The translations under genes were made by a program, and so were the position numbers. A DNA stretch of 64,000 bases from RCIO01 sp964629765 (GTDB lineage: Bacteria > Pseudomonadota > Alphaproteobacteria > Rhizobiales > Rhizobiaceae): contig CAZVTK010000007.1 of NCBI GenBank assembly GCA_964629765.1, positions 11,860-75,859 of the forward strand, in the 5' to 3' direction. The notes under the pieces are model-generated. The model did not search any database. It saw nothing but the letters and a program-made list of their open reading frames with translations, and was not told the DNA's origin. Below, piece after piece: positions 6,323-14,275 of this stretch (position 1 is its first letter; each line of letters opens with the position of its first letter).

Positions 6323-6951
6323 CAAAAGCCTCCTACGATCTGCTGCACGAGCGTGCGGACGCCGGAAATCAGCGCCCGTTCTGTCGTGGCGGAAAGGCGA
6401 TGATGCGGGATGACACCGGCCACGGCCTCATCCGTTTCTGCGGCGACCGGCGAGGCAAACCCCGGCCGTTCCAGCTTGACGATGATGCCGCCGAGCGAGC
6501 GGAAGTAGTCGGCTTCGTAGACGACGCTCTCGACGACGATCGGGGCGCGGGGGGATTCACGGCGGGCCGCCTTGATGGCAAGGCCCAATGTCCACTCCGG
6601 CCCGAGGTCGGCATTGGCCTTGCCCATCTTCTCCATGTAGAAGCGGGGCGTGCTGTTATTGGGGAGATGTTCGGACGGAACGTCCTTGAGGTCGCCGTAG
6701 ACCATGCGCTCAGCCGCGAAGGTGTCGCCGGTGACGAGCACGAAGAACCGATCCCACGAGTCCTTCTGAAGCTCGACGGCATGCACCTTGGCGAAGCCGA
6801 ACTCTTCCTCGAGCAGGGTGGCCGCGGTGCTCTTGCCGACATTTCGGCGACCGGTGAAGCCGATCATCAGGTGGCGCGGGGCGAGCGGAGGTGGGAGGGT
6901 GTCGAGCGGCGCGAAGGTCGTCGCGGCCAGATCGTCAGGGGGGATGTACAC
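6322..6951 (-). CDS. P-loop kinase, deoxynucleoside-monophosphate-kinase-like
   Basis: 209 residues, GTG start. Walker A GFTGRRNVGKSTAA at residues 31-44. Overall length and the LGPEWTLGLA and VVESVVYEADYFRSLGG segments resemble phage dNMP kinases (gp1/AAA_28 type), which phosphorylate nucleotides for DNA synthesis. Substrate cannot be read from sequence. First gene of the minus-strand run ending at int, with the paired phage motif in front. Confidence 0.7.
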   Translation of the reverse strand: MYIPPDDLAATTFAPLDTLPPPLAPRHLMIGFTGRRNVGKSTAATLLEEEFGFAKVHAVELQKDSWDRFFVLVTGDTFAAERMVYGDLKDVPSEHLPNNSTPRFYMEKMGKANADLGPEWTLGLAIKAARRESPRAPIVVESVVYEADYFRSLGGIIVKLERPGFASPVAAETDEAVAGVIPHHRLSATTERALISGVRTLVQQIVGGF

Positions 6952-6965
6952 GGGAGGAGGGCTCC

Positions 6966-7005
6966 GGTTGATCTTGTCGTGTAATCATTCTCGACAAAAT
7001 CAACA
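6966..7005. promoter_or_regulatory. Phage-wide operator-like motif, full inverted pair
   Basis: TTGATCTTGTCG on the plus strand (from 6968) and TTGATTTTGTCGAGAA on the minus strand (to 7005) form a near-perfect palindrome with a 12-bp centre. It lies upstream of the kinase operon start. Clearest full-length copy in the window. Confidence 0.65.
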
Positions 7006-7024
7006 GGAAAAGCAAGAGGAAATT

Positions 7025-8248
7025 TCAGGCCGCCTGGCGCAAAACCATCTCCGGCCGCATCGTGGCGCGACCGACCTCGCCGTATTCGCGGTGGTAGGTG
7101 ATGCGCTTCGCCGAGCGGCCCGACAACCACCCGCCACCGGCGGCGTATGCGTCGGGGGCCGCCAGGGTTTCATGGCGCTCCATCTTCATCAGGGCGGTCT
7201 GTTCGACAGCATCACTGTGCAGGTGGCCGCCGTGTCCGTAATGATGGCGGCAGCGGCCGTATATCTCGCGAAACATCCCGACGAACACACGGTCGACGTC
7301 TTTAACCGTCCTCTTGTGCAGGTGATGGTAGAAGAGCGCCGTCTGCCCCCACTCGTAGGCGTAATAGAGCGATGGGCTCCTGTCGACCGATATCCGCGGC
7401 TCATTCTCGTACATCACAGCCAACATCTCGCGCAGCCACGCGCTGGATGCCGGGTCGTGGTTACCGGAGGCCATGATGACGTGGACGTGCTGGTGCGTTT
7501 GCAGCAGCATGGAAATGATCTGGCGGATGACGCGGATGACGACGCGGATAACCTTCTGCAGCCGGGAGTCGGCATCGAGGACGTGCTTGCTGGCCGGTGT
7601 GACCGACTCAAGCGCGTCGTGGTGCATCAGGTCGCCTAGCTGGGCCAGGACGGCAGTGTGGGCGGAGGGGGAGGTTGCGATCGCGGCGGAGAACCAGTCG
7701 AGCAGGAGTTGCTCGGCGATCTTCAGGTCGTAGTCGGCGCCGGTCTCTTCGTGCCAGGCGAGCATGCCGAGGTGGTTGTCGGTGACCGTGTACTGGTTGA
7801 GCAGATCGATCGCAGCATGGGCGGGCGCGGCGGTCGGCGCGATGCGCGGAATCTCTTCCTTGAGCGCGTCGACGGCGGCGCGCATGATTTCGAGCGCGTG
7901 CTCTTTGTCGTCGCCGGTCTTGACCCATTTCAGGATCTCGCGGCCGTCGGGGTCGAGGAGCGCCGACACTCCTTTGATGCGCTGGCCGAGCGGTATCTTG
8001 AACTCTTCGCCGCGCTCCGGCTTCTGCTGGACGAAATCACCCTTCGGCGTGTTGGTGATCTGGCTGATACGGAAGCCGGGGAGAACCGGCTGCGTACCGA
8101 GCAGGCCACGTTCCGAGGCCCGGTTGACGTATTTGTTGAAGGTCGTGTAGCTGACACCCATGGCGGCAGCCGCCGGCCGCATGCTGCCGTGCTCTTTGTA
8201 CAGCGCGGCGGCTTGGGCGATCACCTCGTCCGAAACAGGATCAGGCAA
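7025..8248 (-). CDS. Calcineurin-like metallophosphoesterase with N-terminal HTH
   Basis: 407 residues, TTG start with GAGG upstream. Residues 8-45 resemble a homeodomain-like helix-turn-helix (AAALYKEHGSMRPAAAAMGVSYTTFNKYV). The metallophosphoesterase signature follows in order: TDNHLGM (about 155), GDLMHHD (about 205), GNHD (about 260) and GHGGHLHSD near 340. Such proteins hydrolyse phosphodiesters with two metals. Encoded in many phages, often as DNA-modification or repair helpers; substrate here unknown. Confidence 0.8.
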   Translation of the reverse strand: MPDPVSDEVIAQAAALYKEHGSMRPAAAAMGVSYTTFNKYVNRASERGLLGTQPVLPGFRISQITNTPKGDFVQQKPERGEEFKIPLGQRIKGVSALLDPDGREILKWVKTGDDKEHALEIMRAAVDALKEEIPRIAPTAAPAHAAIDLLNQYTVTDNHLGMLAWHEETGADYDLKIAEQLLLDWFSAAIATSPSAHTAVLAQLGDLMHHDALESVTPASKHVLDADSRLQKVIRVVIRVIRQIISMLLQTHQHVHVIMASGNHDPASSAWLREMLAVMYENEPRISVDRSPSLYYAYEWGQTALFYHHLHKRTVKDVDRVFVGMFREIYGRCRHHYGHGGHLHSDAVEQTALMKMERHETLAAPDAYAAGGGWLSGRSAKRITYHREYGEVGRATMRPEMVLRQAA

Positions 8249-8288
8249 CGCAAGAAATCCTCAGTTGCGGTTGGGCAGCGGCGCCCCG

Positions 8289-8750
8289 TTAGTTGATGTT
8301 CATCATCGGCCGCTCTTCCGCAGCCTTCGGTTCATCGGCACGAACAGGCGACGGGTGGAAAACAGACTCGCCGCCCTCTCCAACTTTCAGGCCGACGCCG
8401 CCTTCGCCGTCAGCCTTGTTCAATGCGTCTTGTAGGTTGTTCGCCTTGCCCGTGGTGTAGGGCAACCGGTAATAGACCGGCTCGCCGTCGCCACTGTCGA
8501 GCAACGCATAGATAGCTTCGTCGACGTCGATCCTCACGCCCAGCACCGTGTACTCGCCAGGGGGTGGGCTCTCGATGGACGGATGGCCGAGCGGCGCTTG
8601 CAGCAGGTAGAACGACGCCGCGGTGGCCACCAGGAACGCCAGCACGGCGTGGCCACGATGGACGTTGTCGCGCCACGACCAGACGGCGAAGGTGGCGACT
8701 GCTCCAAGGGCGAAGGTGAGTAGGAGCCAGGAGGCTAGGGAGGCGGTCAC
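8289..8750 (-). CDS. Membrane protein with two N-terminal spans
   Basis: 153 residues from GTG (GTGA overlap). Spans at about 5-24 and 34-52, then a soluble domain containing GEYTVLGVRIDVDEAIYALL and a disordered tail. Lies in the membrane-gene cluster with the ExbB/ExbD-like pair. Family unknown. Confidence 0.65.
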   Translation of the reverse strand: MTASLASWLLLTFALGAVATFAVWSWRDNVHRGHAVLAFLVATAASFYLLQAPLGHPSIESPPPGEYTVLGVRIDVDEAIYALLDSGDGEPVYYRLPYTTGKANNLQDALNKADGEGGVGLKVGEGGESVFHPSPVRADEPKAAEERPMMNIN

Positions 8751-9052
8751 TTCGCCTCCCCCAAAACATCATCCAGCGATACGCCGACCATCGCCGCAAC
8801 CTTCTTTAGAAGCGCGACCTTGTCCTCCATTTCGCAGTGCGGCTCGTTGTTGCGCTCGTCGTATGCGACGGCGCGCTCTAGAAGCTTTTTCATGTCTTCG
8901 ATTTCGCGCTTCAGAGCTTCGAACTCAGAGCGCGGAACATAGTCGGCCGGGAGAGTCTGGTTCGGGGAGGATGGCCAGTCAGTCGGAATCCACGGGTACT
9001 TGTTCGGAAGCAAGTCGCGGTAATGATCGCCAACCATAGAAACGGTGCACAT
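8747..9052 (-). CDS. Hypothetical protein with C-terminal coiled coil
   Basis: 101 residues. The start MCTVSMVGDHY and Trp-Pro-rich first 35 residues recall small phage proteins; residues 42-95 form a charged heptad helix (FEALKREIEDMKKLLERAV). Overlaps the next gene by GTGA. Function unknown. Confidence 0.65.
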   Translation of the reverse strand: MCTVSMVGDHYRDLLPNKYPWIPTDWPSSPNQTLPADYVPRSEFEALKREIEDMKKLLERAVAYDERNNEPHCEMEDKVALLKKVAAMVGVSLDDVLGEAK

Positions 9053-9054
9053 CG

Positions 9055-9633
9055 TTATCCCTCCTTCGCCGCACGCAGCGGCACAAACACCTTGTTCACA
9101 GACCCCGGAACAACCTTCCCCGAGGCGTCCAATCTAAAGCGAACAACCGTCCGTTCTTGACCTTCACGATCTAGGATCACCGTCTCTTGCAGAAACAAAT
9201 TCGGCTGAGTACCTGGCGGTCCGAAACGAATCTCGATAGCAACCGGAACCGGCCCGCGACCGCGATAGTGGTGGATGTTCACCACGTACTCACCGGCAGG
9301 CAGGCCGCGCGAATACACGTTCTCCATGTTCATCGGCAGGCCGTCATTCGCCTTGCCGAGATCGTCACGCAGAAGGTTCATCACCTTACCGCCGCGGTTG
9401 CTGTAGCCGACCGGCTTGGACTCGCCCGGAGCCCGCACCCATACGTCAATGTCGGTATCGCCTTCCGGCCATACGGCGCTGATGATCATCTGCCCCGGAG
9501 GCTGCACAGACTCCGCATCAGCGGCGGGCGGATTGATGCTCGGCAGGACCATCAATACCAGCGAGCCGAGCACGATGTTCAGCAACAGCAGAACGTCGCG
9601 GAAGGCGATGCCTGCCACATTGCCGCGCCTCAT
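9055..9633 (-). CDS. ExbD/TolR-like single-span protein (partner of ExbB-like gene)
   Basis: 192 residues. A short cytoplasmic N-terminus (MRRGNVAGIAFRDVL) is followed by one span (12-35, ending IN rather than the usual ExbD Asp) and a periplasmic beta-rich domain (WPEGDTDIDVWVRAPGE). The topology matches ExbD/TolR/MotB; the globular domain resembles no known member closely. Two genes upstream lies a MotA/ExbB-type channel. Pairing is inferred from topology and position. Confidence 0.6.
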   Translation of the reverse strand: MRRGNVAGIAFRDVLLLLNIVLGSLVLMVLPSINPPAADAESVQPPGQMIISAVWPEGDTDIDVWVRAPGESKPVGYSNRGGKVMNLLRDDLGKANDGLPMNMENVYSRGLPAGEYVVNIHHYRGRGPVPVAIEIRFGPPGTQPNLFLQETVILDREGQERTVVRFRLDASGKVVPGSVNKVFVPLRAAKEG

Positions 9634-10016
9634 GCTTCACCCGGTTGCGTCAGGGTGAATTCGACACGTTCCGAGTAGTAGCCATTTGACGAGCCGTGCC
9701 ACCGTACATCGACTGATCCGCCAAGGTTTCGGAAGGTGTAAAACGTCCAGGTGTTGCTATCTTCATAGTGACAAGGGTGATCCAAAGAGAGGCCGGGGCA
9801 GTCGTCGGAAACTCTTTCTTCGGCGATCAGCAGCGGATGGCCGTACAAGTCAGCCCACTCCCCAACCACATCATCAACAATAACGAGTTCGCAGCAATCT
9901 TGAACGTGATACCAGCTTGCTATTGCCCCGTCGGCAAACGACATTGCGATCGTGTCGTCGGTCTGGACTACGGCAACCGGTATCCGACCGATGATTTCCT
10001 CGATGATCTTGTTCAT
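9630..10016 (-). CDS. DUF7448-like phage protein
   Basis: 128 residues from ATG 10016, overlapping the channel gene stop. Contains the conserved block FADGAIASWYHVQDCCELVIV followed by ADLYGHPLLIAEE, seen in small phage DUF7448 proteins. Function unknown; soluble. It sits between the two membrane-channel-like genes. Confidence 0.65.
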   Translation of the reverse strand: MNKIIEEIIGRIPVAVVQTDDTIAMSFADGAIASWYHVQDCCELVIVDDVVGEWADLYGHPLLIAEERVSDDCPGLSLDHPCHYEDSNTWTFYTFRNLGGSVDVRWHGSSNGYYSERVEFTLTQPGEA

Positions 10017-10552
10017 GGCGTCATGTCCTCCACGTAGAGGGCGGTCGCCGTCACCAGCATGCGGTAGTTGATCATCGCCCAAAGCGCGAGAACGCAGCCG
10101 GCGACCGTGGAACCGAATGCCGTGCCGATGCCAGCCAGGATTTGCGTGCCGGCCGCCATAAGGCCATCTGCGGAGCCGAGAGACGACATGTCGACGCCGC
10201 CGAACGCCATCAGGAAGCCGACCGCGTTGCCGATCAGGCCCAGCAGAACAAGATATTCGGGGATGTCGCCTAGGTGTTCATTGCGGATGACCATCTGCTT
10301 GGCCTCGCGAGACCGCTTACGGAGTTGCCCCGTGTACAGTGGCGTGCCGCCATCAATGGCCGCATTGACCTTGAGCGCCCGCCAGCCGAGCGACGCCAAA
10401 CCGGCCACGAACAGCGCGGCAATGACGTGCGTGATCTTGGTTGGGTCGGCCTCAAGCACGAGGTCGACCAAACCGTGCATCCAGGCCCACACGATGAACG
10501 CGAAGCCGCAGGCGTTGAAGATTATGAGGCGGTAGAGGAGAGAATGGCGCAT
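10013..10552 (-). CDS. MotA/TolQ/ExbB-type proton-channel protein
   Basis: 179 residues. Three spans (about 8-28, 40-58, 100-120) plus a fourth near 145-165. The segment GLIGNAVGFLMAFG, then MAAGTQILAGIGTAFGSTVAG, is the MotA/ExbB channel signature. Known members conduct protons or sodium with an ExbD/MotB partner; 9055-9633 is a candidate. In a phage such a pair could act in lysis, exclusion or membrane-energy sensing; that is inference. Confidence 0.75.
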   Translation of the reverse strand: MRHSLLYRLIIFNACGFAFIVWAWMHGLVDLVLEADPTKITHVIAALFVAGLASLGWRALKVNAAIDGGTPLYTGQLRKRSREAKQMVIRNEHLGDIPEYLVLLGLIGNAVGFLMAFGGVDMSSLGSADGLMAAGTQILAGIGTAFGSTVAGCVLALWAMINYRMLVTATALYVEDMTP

Positions 10553-10758
10553 CAGAAGCCTCCCGCGCAATTTTCGCGGGCGTGCATTCCTTTGAGGTGA
10601 GCAACAGCAAGAGCCGCGCCAACCGCGGGCCAGACAACCGCTAGACCGACGTACTCTCCAGCGCTTCGCGTCTGACACGTCTGGTGGTGAACCTCATACA
10701 AGAGGCTCGATGACGTGAAGCCGGCGCCGATGTAAGCTGCTACAAGAAGCCACTTCAC
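10552..10758 (-). CDS. Small two-span membrane protein
   Basis: 68 residues from GTG 10758. Hydrophobic segments at 2-20 and 37-55. Start chosen because longer in-frame starts would overlap the secreted-protein gene completely; the stop abuts the channel gene ATG. Unknown function. Confidence 0.55.
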   Translation of the reverse strand: MKWLLVAAYIGAGFTSSSLLYEVHHQTCQTRSAGEYVGLAVVWPAVGAALAVAHLKGMHARENCAGGF

Positions 10759-10759
10759 C

Positions 10760-11074
10760 TCAAGCACCCCGCTGGCCGGGAACCGGCATTGGAGGCAACC
10801 CGCCGAACCATTCCTTGCCCTGCATGACGAGGCAGGCGCTACCGTCTGTGCCCATCGTGATGGCGGTCCAAAGTTCGCCACCGGGCGTCGCGTAGATGAC
10901 GAGGATGGCGTCCTTGGTGACGATGCCGCCGCCAACCTGCACTTGATGCGCTTCACTCAGTTTCTTGGCGAACTCGACGGCGCTGCCGCACCTTGGCTGC
11001 TGTGCGAAGGCAGGAGTGGCAGAGCAGATGAGCCCGATTGCTACCGCGCACGAAATCCTACTCATCGACCGCAT
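10760..11074 (-). CDS. Secreted/periplasmic small protein
   Basis: 104 residues from ATG 11074 (SD AAAGGAG). A classic signal peptide (MRSMSRISCAVAIGLICSA) is followed by a TPAFA-QQ cleavage site. The mature part of about 80 residues has two cysteines (RCGSA, SACLVMQ). It heads the membrane-gene operon and has the phage-wide motif and a CTTGACA box upstream. No family recognised. Confidence 0.7.
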   Translation of the reverse strand: MRSMSRISCAVAIGLICSATPAFAQQPRCGSAVEFAKKLSEAHQVQVGGGIVTKDAILVIYATPGGELWTAITMGTDGSACLVMQGKEWFGGLPPMPVPGQRGA

Positions 11075-11115
11075 GGCTGCGACTCCTTTGCTTGTCGTAT
11101 TCTGTCGATGCCAAC

Positions 11116-11142
11116 TTCTCGACAAAATCAACAAGTGTCAAG
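11116..11142 (-). promoter_or_regulatory. Candidate promoter with operator-like motif
   Basis: On the minus strand CTTGACA (11142-11136) is followed two bases later by TTGTTGATTTTGTCGAGAA (11134-11116). The motif occupies the region between -35 and -10, upstream of the secreted-protein gene. Confidence 0.55.
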
Positions 11143-11152
11143 CGAAATTATT

Positions 11153-11503
11153 TTAGGAGGAGCGGGAAGTGCGGCGGGACGCCTGCGTGTCGATGAACTT
11201 GTCGAGCCGATCGCCGAGCCTGTCGATGGCGCTGGCGATCCGCTCTTCCATCTGCAGGATGGCGTTGTTGGTGGCGTAATCCTTGGCCACGGCAAGCTTG
11301 AAGTCGGCGAGCTCGTGCGCGCCGGCGGCGCGGACCTGTTCGACACGTTCGTTCGCGGCTTTGAGGCTGGCGGACAACAGCACGGTCGAAGACTCAAGCG
11401 CTGTGATGCGCCAGCGAACCGTAGTCCAGGCGGCTATGCCGGCCGCTGAAATACCCGCCAGGGTGATGATGGCCGGAATGGATACGGTGAAGTCGAAGTT
11501 CAT
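11153..11503 (-). CDS. Membrane-anchored coiled-coil protein of the lysis region
   Basis: 116 residues; one N-terminal span (residues 8-28) followed by a long coiled coil (35-105: LESSTVLLSASLKAANERVEQ) and a Ser/Arg tail. Start overlaps the Rz1-like stop by four bases. Resembles small holin-associated or spanin-like phage proteins, unassigned. Confidence 0.65.
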   Translation of the reverse strand: MNFDFTVSIPAIITLAGISAAGIAAWTTVRWRITALESSTVLLSASLKAANERVEQVRAAGAHELADFKLAVAKDYATNNAILQMEERIASAIDRLGDRLDKFIDTQASRRTSRSS

Positions 11504-11805
11504 AGCGCCCGCCCCTCGCGAATAGCTTTGTCACGTTCGTGGTAGAAGTCGCGAAGCGCCTTGTGCCGCTTGCCACAGTCGATCAACGCCTTCCGGTCGG
11601 TGATCCAGAGCCGCTCTACGTCGCGCTGTGTCAGCACGCCTTTCGGCAGCCGCACCGGGCCGAGGCAGTCCTTGAGCACAGACAAGTCCGGCTCCAGCAA
11701 CTGCGGCGGGGGTGGCGGCGCGTAGTTAGCGGATCGAGTCGATACGCATCCCGCTGTCAGGAGACAAAGCAGGCCGGTCGCGGTCAGGGTCAGCATCCGC
11801 TGCAT
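11500..11805 (-). CDS. Rz1: Rz1-like outer-membrane spanin lipoprotein
   Basis: 101 residues. Lipobox LLTAGC (Cys at about 20) is followed by a proline-rich stretch APPPPPQ, the Rz1 signature. It overlaps the end of the Rz-like gene in another frame by 80 bases, the usual nested arrangement. Function: outer-membrane subunit of the spanin that fuses inner and outer membranes at lysis. It is longer than lambda Rz1 (60 residues). Confidence 0.8.
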   Translation of the reverse strand: MQRMLTLTATGLLCLLTAGCVSTRSANYAPPPPPQLLEPDLSVLKDCLGPVRLPKGVLTQRDVERLWITDRKALIDCGKRHKALRDFYHERDKAIREGRAL

Positions 11806-12097
11806 CCGACATCTCCTTGATTTTCTGTTCGAGGGCCGCGTTTTCCGTGGCGAGTTCTGCGAGGCGCTTCGCTTCGCTGGCCTTGGCCAGGGCGTTCGCC
11901 TGCTGCACGCGGTTGATTTCGGCGTTGACCTGGTTGGCGATCTCGGCCTCACGCCGGGCGTATTTCGCTTCCCACTTGGCCGTCGCCGAGGAGTGGCCGA
12001 GGTGGTAGGTGTAGCCGAGGGTTGCGACGATGATGGCTGCGAAGATGGCGTAGACGATCCATCCGCCGGCGAACCGGCCAAAAAGAGCGGGCATCAT
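11726..12097 (-). CDS. Rz: Rz-like inner-membrane spanin
   Basis: 123 residues from ATG 12097. One N-terminal span (residues 10-30, GGWIVYAIFAAIIVATLG), then a periplasmic coiled coil from about 38 to 105 (KWEAKYARREAEIANQVNAE). Partner of the overlapping lipoprotein. The ATG overlaps the stop of the 29-codon gene upstream (ATGATG), so an in-frame ATG at 12115 is less likely. Confidence 0.8.
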   Translation of the reverse strand: MMPALFGRFAGGWIVYAIFAAIIVATLGYTYHLGHSSATAKWEAKYARREAEIANQVNAEINRVQQANALAKASEAKRLAELATENAALEQKIKEMSDAADADPDRDRPALSPDSGMRIDSIR

Positions 12098-12183
12098 AGT
12101 ATCAGCCACCACCATAGGAACGCGAGGAATGGGCCGGCGCCGACTGTGAAGCCGACGCAGAACCCGGTAAGAAACGGTCTCAC
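12094..12183 (-). CDS. 29-residue hydrophobic protein between endolysin and Rz
   Basis: GTG 12183 overlaps the endolysin stop (GTGA) and its own TGA overlaps the Rz start. The product is one hydrophobic helix (MRPFLTGFCVGFTVGAGPFL, then AFLWWWLIL). Coupling on both sides argues it is translated. Possibly an auxiliary holin, pinholin or antiholin; inference only. Confidence 0.55.
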   Translation of the reverse strand: MRPFLTGFCVGFTVGAGPFLAFLWWWLIL

Positions 12184-12641
12184 AGGCCGGACAAGCAGAA
12201 CTTCTGCTCGTCGCCGCGCCTGCTCACGAGCCCCTTCCACACCTTGCCGCCAGCCTTGTTGAAGGCGGGGATGCGGTTGCAGGCGGCACGCACGTTGCCC
12301 GCATTGGCCTGACGCGCCACGGACGACTTGCAGAACGCGCCGACGCCGATGTTGTAGGAGAGCGAAAGGAAGCTGATATACGGCTTGATCGGAATCTCAT
12401 CCGGCTGTTTCAGGCACTTGCGCATGCCCGTCTCGAACTCGACGAGCGCCTTCGCGAGTTGCGCGTCGCATTCGGCCTTGGTGAATTTCATGCCCGGCTT
12501 GATGCCGCGCGTCTCGCCGTAGCAGGCCGTCCAAACGCCGATCACATCTTTATAGCTGTTGAGCCGCAGGCCCTCGTACCCGCCGATCAACGACACGGCG
12601 ACGGCCATGGCTGCCGCGTTCTTTCCGAGCCTACTCGCCAT
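12180..12641 (-). CDS. SAR endolysin, GH24 lysozyme family
   Basis: 153 residues. A weakly hydrophobic N-terminus (residues 8-20, NAAAMAVAVSLIGG) suits a signal-anchor-release segment. The GH24 catalytic pattern follows: Glu23 in YEGLRLNSYKD, Asp32, and Thr38 in VWTACYGET. Hydrolyses peptidoglycan glycosidic bonds. Overlaps the holin gene by 11 bases. Confidence 0.9.
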   Translation of the reverse strand: MASRLGKNAAAMAVAVSLIGGYEGLRLNSYKDVIGVWTACYGETRGIKPGMKFTKAECDAQLAKALVEFETGMRKCLKQPDEIPIKPYISFLSLSYNIGVGAFCKSSVARQANAGNVRAACNRIPAFNKAGGKVWKGLVSRRGDEQKFCLSGL

Positions 12642-12861
12642 CGGAGCCTCCCGCGACTTCGGCAGGCTTCTTCGACAGGCCCTCTTGCGGAATCAGGCGG
12701 GCCATAAAAGCCGCCAAGATGACGAGGACCGATGCCCACCAAGGCAGCAGTCCATCAAGGTACGGAACGATCTGCTGGGCGACTTCCAGGAAGGCCGCGA
12801 AGCCCATCAGTTTCATCGACCATGCCTTCGTGAGCACGTCACGCCAGTTATCAAGAAGCAT
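12631..12861 (-). CDS. Holin (DUF7940-like)
   Basis: 76 residues from ATG 12861. Pattern MLLDNWRDVLTKAWSMKLMG, then two spans (about 17-36 and 38-57) and PQEGLSKKP, typical of alphaproteobacterial phage holins. First gene of the lysis cassette, directly after a terminator for the tail operon, so transcribed from its own promoter or by read-through. Confidence 0.8.
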   Translation of the reverse strand: MLLDNWRDVLTKAWSMKLMGFAAFLEVAQQIVPYLDGLLPWWASVLVILAAFMARLIPQEGLSKKPAEVAGGSDGE

Positions 12862-12887
12862 CGGGTAAGTCCTTTTTGGATGACGCA

Positions 12888-12914
12888 ATAAAAAGGCCCG
12901 CCACACGGGCGGGC
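12888..12914 (-). terminator. Rho-independent terminator of the tail operon
   Basis: On the minus strand GCCCGCC/GGCGGGC (12908-12914 with 12896-12902) is followed by a T run (12888-12894). It ends the operon finishing with gene D. Confidence 0.85.
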
Positions 12915-12945
12915 AGTTGCGCCGGGCGGAGGCAGACGCCGGCGG

Positions 12946-14049
12946 TCAGGCGATGTTGCTGTTGGGGTCTGGTGCCGTCATATCGAGCGCGAGGTTGTTT
13001 GGCGCTGTAAGCGAGCTCCCACCTGAGCCACCAGCGCGGCTGTCCATTCCCGCACCCTGCTGCGGCTGCCGAAGCTGTAGCGTCGTGACGAACCCGCTTC
13101 TCTTGTCCAGCTTGTGGCTCACAGCGTCGATGCGATACGCGCCATCCGCTCCCGGCCGCATGCCGGACAGGATGCAAAGCGCCTCCGGCTCGGCGCGCGC
13201 GTCGCCGATGATGGAGACGGAGCCCTGGCCCTTCTCGCGGTCGGATTCCTTGCTGAGCGATTTGGCCTTCTGCTCGGCCTGGTCCTTGTTGGCCACGGCC
13301 AGGGTGGAGCGCAGGACCACGTCGACGTCGGTTATGCCTGTGTCCATGTCGACCTCGACCTTCTCACCCTTGGCGATGTCGAAGTAGCTGAGTTTCACGT
13401 TCTTGTATTTCGGCCGGCTGACGATCGGCGTGACGTTGGCTTCGATCAGGTTGACGCCGACCGTTGCGGCAATAGGCGTGAGCGGCTGGCCGGATGCGGA
13501 CAGCCCTTCATTGCGCGCCGCGAGGAAGGCGCGGTTGCCGATCACCTTGAACGTGCCGCCGACCTCGCGGGCCATTCGCTGGCCCCACGACAGGAACGAC
13601 TCGTGCTGTTGCAACCAGTATTCGCGCTCGACGCTGGCGATAGAGCCTAGCACCTGGACACTAAGCCCGGCCTTCGAACCGAACTCCTGCGCCACCGAGG
13701 CCAGGGTCGCCTTGTCTTTGTGGCGGAGTGACGGCTCCTTCGGCTTGGCGCCGTGGTCCGCTGACTCGGCGCTGATGCACATCTCACGACCGCCACTCTT
13801 GTCGATCGTGCAACTGACCTCGGTGACGAAGCCCGTGAACGCCCACTGGCCGGCGAGAAATATCTCGATTGGCGCGCGGTCTGACGGCAGGAACGTGCCG
13901 CCGTTCGGGTCGGCCAGCCGGATGTCGGCGCTGTCGGTCGCCTGACCCGCGGCGCGCTCTATTGTGAGTTCGAGCAGTCGCGGATAGAACCGGCTGGACA
14001 CATCGACGCCGGCGACAATGACCTGGAAGTCGCGCTTCAGAAAATTCAT
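12946..14049 (-). CDS. D: P2 gpD-like late-control/baseplate hub protein
   Basis: 367 residues, the usual size for the Phage_GPD family. Starts FQVIVAGVDVSSRFYPRLLELTIE and carries the TDSADIRLAD and FTGFVTEVS blocks of the hub domain. The C-terminal 40 residues are Gly/Pro/Asn-rich and probably flexible. Structural: forms the baseplate hub at the tail tip. Follows gpX and gpU as in P2. Confidence 0.9.
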   Translation of the reverse strand: MNFLKRDFQVIVAGVDVSSRFYPRLLELTIERAAGQATDSADIRLADPNGGTFLPSDRAPIEIFLAGQWAFTGFVTEVSCTIDKSGGREMCISAESADHGAKPKEPSLRHKDKATLASVAQEFGSKAGLSVQVLGSIASVEREYWLQQHESFLSWGQRMAREVGGTFKVIGNRAFLAARNEGLSASGQPLTPIAATVGVNLIEANVTPIVSRPKYKNVKLSYFDIAKGEKVEVDMDTGITDVDVVLRSTLAVANKDQAEQKAKSLSKESDREKGQGSVSIIGDARAEPEALCILSGMRPGADGAYRIDAVSHKLDKRSGFVTTLQLRQPQQGAGMDSRAGGSGGSSLTAPNNLALDMTAPDPNSNIA

Positions 14050-14050
14050 G

Positions 14051-14275
14051 TCAGTCCCAGAGACGGACGACCTTTTCGGCCGGCGTGCGGTTGGCTTCCT
14101 CGATGGGGAAATCGATCACCGTGCCGACAGGTAGGTGCGTACCGAGGTCGGCGAGGCCAGGGTTGATGTCGAGCGTGCGCTCGACGAAGCCGTCCGGCTT
14201 GCGGCGCAGCAGCGACCACACGAGTTGCGAGAGGGTGAAGCCTTCCGCTTTGACTGTCTCGCGGCGCAGCTTCAT
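14051..14275 (-). CDS. X: P2 gpX-like tail protein (LysM-like)
   Basis: 74 residues with the gpX signature: GFTLSQLVWSLLRRK, then LDINPGLADLGTHLPVGTVI and DFP. Peptidoglycan/LysM-like fold placed between gpU and gpD. ATGA-type overlap with gpU. Baseplate/tail role by family. Confidence 0.9.
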   Translation of the reverse strand: MKLRRETVKAEGFTLSQLVWSLLRRKPDGFVERTLDINPGLADLGTHLPVGTVIDFPIEEANRTPAEKVVRLWD

